This document shows, in pieces, positions 21,964-26,881 of a DNA stretch of 26,881 nt. Made by a program: the position numbers and the translations under genes. The stretch spans positions 1 through 26,881 of the forward strand of contig CAMDBM010000038.1 in assembly GCA_945889085.1 (NCBI GenBank), in the 5' to 3' direction. The first letter of the stretch is position 1, and the number at the start of each line of letters is the position of its first letter. The DNA is from WLJO01 sp945889085. Lineage in GTDB: Bacteria; Actinomycetota; Acidimicrobiia; Acidimicrobiales; Ilumatobacteraceae. The notes under the pieces are model-generated. The model had not been told where the DNA came from. It saw only the letters and a program-made list of their open reading frames with translations, and did no database searches.

Positions 21964-22548
21964 TCATCCGTGTTGTGTGTCGCTGTGTCCGTCGACACGT
22001 TCCCTGTTGATCGCTTGCTCGAGTGCCTTGAGTGCCCGGTGGAGCACGGCGGCTACGACCGAAGGCGTGATCCCCATGATCTCGGCGGTCTCCTGTGGCG
22101 ACAGCCCTGCGAGGTACCGAAGCGAGATGACTTCTTGGTGGCGAGGGTTGAGTCGGTTGAGTGCCTTGTGGACCGCTGCACGGTCAGCACGCTCGACGGT
22201 GATATCTGCGGGGTCGGGCACCCTGGGCGGGGGGGTCGATTCGATACGTTCCCGCGCCCGGCGCCCTCGAGCGGTCTTCCTGAAGTGCGACGCGAGCTCG
22301 TTTGATGCGATGCGGAACAGCCACGGGCCGACGCCTTGGTCGGGCACTTCCAGTCCAGGGAGGTTGCGCCAGGCACGCTCGAACACGATGGCGGTGATGT
22401 CGTCTGCGACTGTGGTGTTGCCGCAGCGGCGCACGGCGAAGGCTCGAACACGATGCACGTACCGGCGGTAGAGCACAGCGAATGCCTCGGGATCATGGGG
22501 TGCACGACCCACGAGGTCGCGGTCGCTGGAGGGGTCGTCGAGGGGCAC
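21964..22548 (-). CDS. ECF-type RNA polymerase sigma factor
   Basis: Alternative sigma-70 factor of about 194 residues. Region 2 is AFAVLYRRYVHRVRAFAVRR through DDITAIVFERAWRNLPG. Region 4 is ALNRLNPRHQEVISLRYLAG, then SPQETAEIMGITPSVVAAVLHRALKALEQ, a standard helix-turn-helix. Regions 1.1 and 3 are absent, as expected for ECF factors. The start is uncertain: GTG at 22548 is chosen because conserved sequence begins soon after, though no ribosome site precedes it; the open frame extends further upstream into the region shared with the pgsA promoter. The anti-sigma-like gene follows directly. The target regulon is unknown. Confidence 0.87.
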   Translation of the reverse strand: MPLDDPSSDRDLVGRAPHDPEAFAVLYRRYVHRVRAFAVRRCGNTTVADDITAIVFERAWRNLPGLEVPDQGVGPWLFRIASNELASHFRKTARGRRARERIESTPPPRVPDPADITVERADRAAVHKALNRLNPRHQEVISLRYLAGLSPQETAEIMGITPSVVAAVLHRALKALEQAINRERVDGHSDTQHG

Positions 22549-22696
22549 CGGTACACAGTGTGGCTGATTGACCGCGTCGATTGTGTCGACTGGGTTCGGG
22601 CGTCGTTGTCCACGGTGACTACAACTCCGAACGTGGTCGATGATTACGGTCCGTGGTGCACCAATCTGTCGGTGCGGTCGCACTAGCCTGAGGTAC

Positions 22697-23410
22697 ATGT
22701 TCGACGGCAAGTTCCGTGCACCGGTCGAGCGTGCGGTGAAGCCCATCGGCGACACCCTGCGCCGAACCAAGATGAGTCCGGATCACCTCACCCTTATCGG
22801 TCTGATTATCGGGGCCGCTGCTGGCGTTGCAATCGGTGCAGGCAAGCTTCGACTCGGTTTGCTCCTTGTCATCCTTGCGGCCCTTCCCGATCTTCTTGAT
22901 GGTGCCCTCGCGAAGGCGAGCGGAACCTCGAGCCAGCGTGGCGCGTTCTTCGACTCAGTGATCGACCGGGTAACCGACGCATTCCTGTTTGGAGGGCTCG
23001 CTTGGTATTTCATCAAGAGTCATCCTGAGCACCCCGAACTCGGAGTACTTCCGATGGCGGTCTTGGCAGTTTCCTCGATCATCTCCTACGAGCGGGCGAA
23101 GGCAGAATCGCTCGGTCTTGTTGCCAAGGGTGGGCTGATGGAGCGGGCGGAGCGGGTGATCCTGCTGTGCTTCGGGCTGCTGTTCGACAACCTGCTCGTT
23201 TGGGTGATGTGGCTGATGCTCGCGCTCGTGACAATGACGGCGGTGCAGCGCTTCTTCAAGGTCTGGAAGCAGGCTGCGGTGGCGCCGGTGGTGGCGGCCA
23301 GGATCGAACAGCGTCGGTCCCGGCGTCAGTCGAGGCGTGGTGCCCGCGCGGATCGGCGTGGTGGCGCTCGACCGAAGGGCGGCCGCTCGCGACCGTCCGC
23401 GTCCGCCTGA
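22697..23410 (+). CDS. pgsA: CDP-alcohol phosphatidyltransferase (phosphatidylinositol-phosphate synthase-like)
   Basis: Transfers a phosphatidyl group from CDP-diacylglycerol to an alcohol, in actinobacteria often inositol-1-phosphate. The family motif is present as Asp65-x2-Asp68-Gly69-x2-Ala72-Lys73-x8-Gly82-x3-Asp86-x3-Asp90, with all four metal-binding aspartates intact. The usual Arg after Ala is Lys73, a conservative but uncommon change. Several membrane helices are evident (for example 31-47, 51-66, 175-190). The last 40 residues are extremely Arg-rich. ATG is preceded by GAGG, and TAGCCT lies seven bases upstream. The patA-like acyltransferase follows 13 bases later. The inositol-lipid role is inferred from this neighbour order, which recalls Rv2612c-Rv2611c. 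Confidence 0.87.
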   Translation: MFDGKFRAPVERAVKPIGDTLRRTKMSPDHLTLIGLIIGAAAGVAIGAGKLRLGLLLVILAALPDLLDGALAKASGTSSQRGAFFDSVIDRVTDAFLFGGLAWYFIKSHPEHPELGVLPMAVLAVSSIISYERAKAESLGLVAKGGLMERAERVILLCFGLLFDNLLVWVMWLMLALVTMTAVQRFFKVWKQAAVAPVVAARIEQRRSRRQSRRGARADRRGGARPKGGRSRPSASA

Positions 23411-23423
23411 GGCCTACGCCTCA

Positions 23424-24338
23424 ATGGCGGGGGAGCAGGGCTCGCTCGGGGAGACACTGACCGCAGCGCGGTACCGGCTGGCTGCACTCGCGGCGAACGC
23501 CCTTCCAGGGCCGGTCGCGCAGAACCTGTGCAGGTTTGCCGGCACCGGTTTGGCGTTGGCATTCCGTGACCGTCGGTTGATCATGGAGCGCCACCTCCGC
23601 AGGGTCAATCCGTTGTACACCGAGCAGGAACTCGAGGAGGCCGTGCAGGGGGCCTTTGATTCTTACGGCCGCTACTGGATGGAGAGCTTTCGGCTACCGC
23701 ACCTGTCGGATCGGGCCGTCGAGCGCGGGTTCACCATGGTTGGCTACGAGAACGTCGTGGAAGGTCTTGAACGCGGCAAGGGGGTGATCCTCGCGCTGCC
23801 CCACCTCGGTGGATGGGAGTGGGCTGGTCGTTGGCTCGCGCTGCAGGGCCAGCGACTTACCGTTGTTGTCGAGCAGTTGGAGAACAAGGAACTTTTTGAG
23901 TGGTTCCGCAAGCTCCGCTCGGACCTCGGCATGACCGTTGTACCGGTCGGCCCTTCGGCCGCTGCAGCGGTCGCCCGCGCCCTGAAGGCAAACGAGGTGG
24001 TGTGCCTGCTCTGCGACCGGGACATCCAGGGTGGCGGTGTGCACGTGGAGTTCTTCGGCGAACGAACGACACTGCCGGCTGGCCCGGCGATGTTGTCCTT
24101 GCGCACCGGTGCGCCAATAGTTCCGGCGGCGGTCTACTTTGAGCGTCGTTACAACGGTCACCATGCGCTTGTCCGGCCGGCAGTCCCGGCCGAGCGCAGC
24201 GGCGCAGGTCTGCGGGACGACGTGCAGCGAGTGACCCAAGCACTCGCGCGGGAGCTGGAGGTGCTCATCCGTCGAGCACCGGAGCAGTGGCACCTGTTCC
24301 AGCCCAACTGGCCGAGCGATCCGGGTTACGGGGCATAG
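23424..24338 (+). CDS. Lysophospholipid/phosphatidylinositol-mannoside acyltransferase (LpxL/PatA-like)
   Basis: Acyltransferase of the LpxL/HtrB superfamily. The catalytic His127-x4-Glu132 lies in LALPHLGGWEWAG. Downstream LLCDRDIQGGGVHVEFFGERTTLPAGPAMLS carries the second family block, and the end WHLFQPNWPSD is typical. Length 304 fits. By position after a PgsA-type enzyme and resemblance to mycobacterial PatA (Rv2611c), it probably acylates phosphatidylinositol mannosides at the membrane, but no mannosyltransferase is present in the window to confirm this. The ATG lies 13 bases after the pgsA stop. A longer in-frame extension overlaps pgsA and is rejected. Confidence 0.87.
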   Translation: MAGEQGSLGETLTAARYRLAALAANALPGPVAQNLCRFAGTGLALAFRDRRLIMERHLRRVNPLYTEQELEEAVQGAFDSYGRYWMESFRLPHLSDRAVERGFTMVGYENVVEGLERGKGVILALPHLGGWEWAGRWLALQGQRLTVVVEQLENKELFEWFRKLRSDLGMTVVPVGPSAAAAVARALKANEVVCLLCDRDIQGGGVHVEFFGERTTLPAGPAMLSLRTGAPIVPAAVYFERRYNGHHALVRPAVPAERSGAGLRDDVQRVTQALARELEVLIRRAPEQWHLFQPNWPSDPGYGA

Positions 24339-24410
24339 CGGGAAATCGCTTTTCCTCGTGCCGCACTCTTTCGTGGCCGTTGCCTTCGCACCGCCAGTGC
24401 TAGTGAGGGA

Positions 24411-24439
24411 TTGACATCATCGTGATCTTCTGTTATACC
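24411..24439 (+). promoter_or_regulatory. Strong housekeeping-type promoter for the collagen-like gene
   Basis: TTGACA at 24411-24416, a 17-base spacer, then TATACC at 24434-24439. This is a near-consensus sigma-70 promoter in an otherwise GC-rich genome. Transcription would begin about 20 bases before the GTG start of the collagen-like gene, whose leader holds GGAGAGG. The intervening intergenic part (24339-24410) shows only a short GGAAA/TTTCC hairpin at 24341-24355. Confidence 0.7.
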
Positions 24440-24465
24440 GACCCACAACTTGGAGAGGTGGAGTC

Positions 24466-25176
24466 GTGAAAAAGTTCCTGCTTGGTACGGTTGTTGGTGT
24501 GGCCGTTGTGTCAATCGGTGGCGTCGGTGCGAGTGCGGTGCCAAATCTCCCCGCAGCGGCTCCTGCCGCTGTCACGTGTTTTGCGTCGAGCACCGGGGCG
24601 GTTGGCGTCACCGGTCCGCAGGGTGCGACCGGCGCAACCGGACCTCAGGGTAACACCGGCTTGAGCCTCGGCGCTCCCCGTTCGGTTCACGTACGCGGAG
24701 TCACCCCGGATTGTGGCGACCTCGCCGGTGTCTGTCTGACTCGCGTGGACCCCGGCGCCTCAGGCGTGGCCGGGCCGCCCGGCGCAACCGGACCCCAAGG
24801 TGAGACCGGCTTCAGCCCCGGCGCTCCCCGTTCGGTTCACGTACGCGGCATTTCCGATCCGTGTGCGGGTATCCCGTCCGTCTGCCTGTACGGATTGCGC
24901 GGCCCCGACGGGGCAACCGGTCCGATCGGCGACACCGGAGTGCAGGGTGCTACCGGAGCCTCCATTGGAGGAGCAGGTCCTGCCCGCAGAGTTCATGCTC
25001 GGCCTGCTGGCATCGGCAGCCAGCTCTCGGGTCAGGACGTCACTCTGGCAAATTGCGAGCTGCCCGAGACGGGCGGTTCGGGAACCTCGTTCCTGCCGTA
25101 CGCGCTGCTGTTGGTAGCCGTCGGTGGCGTCGTGGCGATGGTGGCGGATCGACGACGTCGTCCCAGCAACGTCTGA
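24466..25176 (+). CDS. Short collagen-like LPxTG cell-wall protein with repeated Cys modules
   Basis: A predicted sortase substrate of 236 residues. It has a signal peptide (MKKFLLGTVVGVAVVS..., possible cut after ASA near residue 24), three Gly-x-y collagen-like stretches (about 44-67, 97-117, 143-170) and two copies of a 50-residue-period module, GAPRSVHVRG followed by C-x6-C (Cys83/Cys90 and Cys133/Cys140). A third degenerate copy, GPARRVHARPAG, lacks the cysteine pair. It ends LPETG (199-203), a membrane helix (209-227) and RRRR. GTG is chosen because of the preceding GGAGAGG and the signal peptide. It follows the PatA-like gene but has its own promoter. Function unknown; an adhesive or structural surface role is inferred. 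Confidence 0.85.
   Translation: MKKFLLGTVVGVAVVSIGGVGASAVPNLPAAAPAAVTCFASSTGAVGVTGPQGATGATGPQGNTGLSLGAPRSVHVRGVTPDCGDLAGVCLTRVDPGASGVAGPPGATGPQGETGFSPGAPRSVHVRGISDPCAGIPSVCLYGLRGPDGATGPIGDTGVQGATGASIGGAGPARRVHARPAGIGSQLSGQDVTLANCELPETGGSGTSFLPYALLLVAVGGVVAMVADRRRRPSNV
24670..24848 (+). repeat. 29-bp perfect direct repeat inside the collagen-like gene
   Basis: Positions 24670-24698 and 24820-24848 are identical (both begin GGCGCTCCCCG and end CACGTACGCGG), 150 bases apart, exactly 50 codons. They encode GAPRSVHVRG. Flanking codons differ at synonymous and non-synonymous sites, so this is a partly diverged internal duplication of a collagen-plus-Cys module. Confidence 0.9.
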
Positions 25177-25345
25177 GCAGACACCGCCCAACCTGATCGC
25201 CGGCGATGTCGCAGACCGGTGCAGACATTTGGCAGGATCTTGCTGCCGACTCACTCGCCAACGCGCGCGCTGTTGCGGTGCTCAAAGCAAAGTGACGCCA
25301 CAGGCCGTGCACTGGGCGGCTGGTCAGTGATCTTGTCTGGATGAG
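25177..25345. other. Non-coding stretch with no recognisable gene
   Basis: Between the collagen-like gene and the transposase remnant. It holds a 12-base perfect palindrome ATCGCCGGCGAT at 25196-25207 but no hairpin loop, T tract or reading frame that I can support. It may be decayed insertion-element DNA. Confidence 0.4.
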
Positions 25346-25349
25346 TGGT

Positions 25350-25716
25350 GAACTGTCGGCGGCCGCGTTGCACATCGCAGCGACCACGAACTGGTCCCGA
25401 TGGGCATTGATGAACACGATGGTCACCGCGACCTCGGGTCGGTCTCCTGCGCGAAATAAGTGGAAGATGCCCTGAGTATCTCGATGGTTCGTTGCTGGTC
25501 AGCCACCTCCTTGCGCAACGCTTTGATGTCGGCCAACACGACAGTCGTGGGACCGGTCACGAGCCCACGATCGATCCAGGTTTGGCCTACCCAACGCCCC
25601 AGCGTCCCCGGTGTGGTGATCGACAACGAGTTCGCGACCTCTGTCACTGTGCGACCACCATCGAGAATCTCCTCGACAGCTTGACTACGGGACTCGGTGT
25701 GGTTTGGGCGATTGGG
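25350..25716 (-). pseudogene. IS3-family transposase remnant (OrfA fragment plus start of OrfB)
   Basis: On the minus strand, the OrfA-like frame reads PNRPNHTESRSQAVEEILDG, then GRTVTEVANSLSITTPGTLGRWV (helix-turn-helix), a coiled region KALRKEVADQQRTIEILRAS and STYFAQETDPRSR before a stop at 25423. That is the normal OrfA layout, including the FAxET/ExD ending. OrfB then opens with a GTG overlapping that stop (GTGA) and gives VTIVFINAHRDQFVVAAMC, the usual OrfB start, but homology is lost after about 23 residues. The catalytic DDE domain is absent, no inverted repeats are seen, and the OrfA start codon is missing; the frame instead runs straight from the stop of the neighbouring surface-protein gene. 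The element cannot move by itself. Confidence 0.75.
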
Positions 25717-26881
25717 TTAGATGGCGCGCGGTCCACGTCGTCGTGTGGCGACAAGTACGGTGCCGACTGCGAGGAACACGAGTGCGGCTGCGACGAACGC
25801 GTTGGTGTTCGCACCCGTGGGCGGGAGCACCGGGACCGTCATCCAGGTGACGGTGTTATCGCCGGGGCGGCCGACCACGAGTTGGTAGTGCACGTAATCG
25901 AAGCCGTACACCAGGCCCCACCCGCCTCCACCGGATGTTGTCCCGAGCACGCTGTTGAGAGCCGTGACGGGACCGGTGCTGCCGGTGAGGCCGTTACCCA
26001 GTGTGATTGCACCCACATTGGTGTGGCTGCCGTCGAGATCCCAGGAGCCGCTGGCGACGACGTAGTTTCCGTTCGACAACGCAACCACCCCGTTGTAGCC
26101 GCCGCCGCCGCCGACAGTGTCGTAGCTGGTGGAACCGATCAGGCTGTTGAGGGTGGAGACGGCACCGGTGCTGCCGGTGAGGCCGTTACCCCATGTGACT
26201 GCACCCGCATCGGTGGGGCCGCCGACACGCTCCCACAAGGGGCTAGCGACGACGTAGTTTCCGTTCGACAATGCGACCACCCCGCATACACAGCCGCCGC
26301 CTCCGCCGCCGACAGTGTCGCCGGTGGTGGATCCGGTCAGGCTGTTCGACGGCGACACCACCCCGCTGGTACCGGTGGAGCCGTTACTCCATGTGACTGC
26401 ACCCACATCGGTGGGGCCCCCATCTAGATCCCAGGTGGGGCTGGCGACGACGTAGTTTCCGTTCGACAACGCAACCACCCCGCCGCCGCCGCCGCCGCCG
26501 CCGACAGTGTCGTCGGTGGTGGATCCGGTCAGGCTGTTCGACGACGACACCACCCCGCTGGTTCCGGTGAGGCCGTTACCCCATGTGACTGCACCCACAT
26601 CGGTGGGGCCCCCATCTTGATCCCACAAGGGGCTGGCGACGACGTAGTTTCCGTTCGACAACGCGACCACCGCTTTGTAGTAGCCGCCGCCGACATTGTC
26701 GCCGGTGGTGGATCCGGTCAGGCTGTTCGACGGCGACACCACCCCGCTGGTACCGGTGGAGCCGTTACCCCATGTGACTGCACCCACATCGGTGGGGCCC
26801 CCATCTAGATCCCAGGTGGGGCTGGCGACGACGTAGTTTCCGTTCGACAACGCAACCACCCCGCCGCCGCCGCCGCCGCCG
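25717..26881 (-). CDS. Repetitive LPxTG cell-surface protein, 5' end beyond window
   Basis: The frame stays open to the window edge, so the N-terminus is missing; 387 residues are visible. They consist of five units of about 63-66 residues built on ALSNGNYVVASP-W, GGPTDVGAVTWGNG, TGTSGVVSPSNSLTGST and DTVGGG, joined by glycine-rich linkers. This pattern resembles repeats of unknown function (DUF5650-type, from memory) in surface proteins of many bacteria. After the last unit, a LVYGFDYVHYQLVVGRPGDN segment leads to LPPTG, a membrane helix (AFVAAALVFLAVGTVLVA) and TRRRGPRAI, a sortase sorting signal. One linker holds CVC. Predicted wall-anchored surface protein; binding partner unknown. Confidence 0.85.
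   Translation of the reverse strand, partial: GGGGGGGVVALSNGNYVVASPTWDLDGGPTDVGAVTWGNGSTGTSGVVSPSNSLTGSTTGDNVGGGYYKAVVALSNGNYVVASPLWDQDGGPTDVGAVTWGNGLTGTSGVVSSSNSLTGSTTDDTVGGGGGGGGVVALSNGNYVVASPTWDLDGGPTDVGAVTWSNGSTGTSGVVSPSNSLTGSTTGDTVGGGGGGCVCGVVALSNGNYVVASPLWERVGGPTDAGAVTWGNGLTGSTGAVSTLNSLIGSTSYDTVGGGGGYNGVVALSNGNYVVASGSWDLDGSHTNVGAITLGNGLTGSTGPVTALNSVLGTTSGGGGWGLVYGFDYVHYQLVVGRPGDNTVTWMTVPVLPPTGANTNAFVAAALVFLAVGTVLVATRRRGPRAI
25930..26881. repeat. In-frame tandem repeats of 189-198 bp
   Basis: The anchor CGTAGTTTCC recurs at 26061, 26253, 26451, 26643 and 26832, giving spacings of 192, 198, 192 and 189 bases, all multiples of three. Length differences fall in the GC-rich linkers, so they arise by codon-wise slippage. 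All repeats are within one coding frame on the minus strand. Confidence 0.92.
26480..26503. repeat. CCG microsatellite (8 copies) encoding a polyglycine linker
   Basis: Eight uninterrupted CCG triplets, read as GGC glycine codons on the minus strand. Another run of at least seven starts at 26861 and is cut by the window end. Shorter interrupted runs occupy the other linkers near 26101-26112 and 26292-26309. Confidence 0.9.

Noticed and set aside
24670..24848. Insertion-sequence ends or attachment sites
   Set aside because: The direct repeats are in frame, encode the same peptide module and lie inside a continuous coding sequence.
25196..25207. ATCGCCGGCGAT palindrome as terminator of the collagen-like gene
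   Set aside because: No loop and no T tract; a 12-base palindrome can occur by chance in this composition.
25040..25426. Minus-strand frame of 128 codons beginning as IS3 OrfB
   Set aside because: Only the first ~23 residues resemble OrfB; the rest runs into the antisense of the collagen-like gene, so it is a truncated remnant, not an intact gene.
25930..26881. CRISPR-like array
   Set aside because: Repeat units are ~190 bp, coding and in frame, with no short unique spacers.

Overview
This 26.9 kb, high-GC window is chromosomal DNA of an actinobacterium. The evidence is gene content: a mycothiol ligase (MshC), an F420-dependent NADP reductase, a phosphatidylinositol-phosphate-synthase-like enzyme next to a PatA-like acyltransferase, an InhA-type enoyl reductase, a hydratase like mycobacterial Rv0130, and two LPxTG surface proteins. 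A deep lineage such as Acidimicrobiia is my guess from overall flavour, not something the sequence proves. Gene density is high and most genes are housekeeping.

Layout. (1) 1-884: dihydropteroate synthase (folP), plus strand, possibly cut at its 5' end. (2) 932-5551, minus strand: a siroheme/reductase unit read as sirC, cobA, an 85-residue unknown gene and a ferredoxin-type nitrite/sulfite reductase, followed by a tautomerase and a maleate-isomerase/arylmalonate-decarboxylase relative. A perfect 12-bp-arm AT-rich palindrome containing TTGACA lies upstream of sirC. (3) 5682-8489, minus: a large lipoprotein with Ig-like repeats and a C-terminal jelly-roll-like domain. (4) 8673-11219: a CoA-pyrophosphatase-like Nudix gene divergent from an acyl-CoA carboxylase carboxyltransferase that carries its own biotinyl domain. 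(5) 11227-13634, minus: maoC-type hydratase, menG, menF. (6) 13708-20512, plus: fadD-like acyl-CoA synthetase, fabI/inhA, F420:NADP reductase, mshC, thrS, HIT-family Ap4A phosphorylase, followed by a small membrane protein gene (20521-21033). (7) 21023-22548, minus: ECF sigma factor and a membrane anti-sigma-like protein with a fibronectin-III-like tail. (8) 22697-24338, plus: pgsA-like and patA-like genes. From memory, the order thrS - HIT - pgsA - acyltransferase matches the Mycobacterium tuberculosis Rv2614c-Rv2611c block, here split by the membrane protein and sigma/anti-sigma genes. (9) 24466-26881: a surface-protein region with a short collagen-like LPETG protein, an IS3-family transposase remnant, and a repetitive LPPTG protein that runs off the window.

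How it fits together: SirC and CobA make siroheme for the reductase beside them. The carboxyltransferase, acyl-CoA synthetase, hydratase and enoyl reductase are acyl-CoA/fatty-acid functions. MenG and MenF serve menaquinone. The PgsA and acyltransferase genes serve inositol-lipid synthesis. The two LPxTG proteins are predicted sortase substrates.

I found no convincing new enzymatic system. The most interesting parts are the surface-protein region at the right end (in-frame ~64-residue repeats with CCG-microsatellite glycine linkers, a 381-bp repeat dimer, and a collagen/Cys-module protein), the palindrome upstream of the siroheme genes, the tautomerase/decarboxylase pair, and the fused biotinyl-carboxyltransferase. 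No tRNA, rRNA, CRISPR array or riboswitch was recognised.
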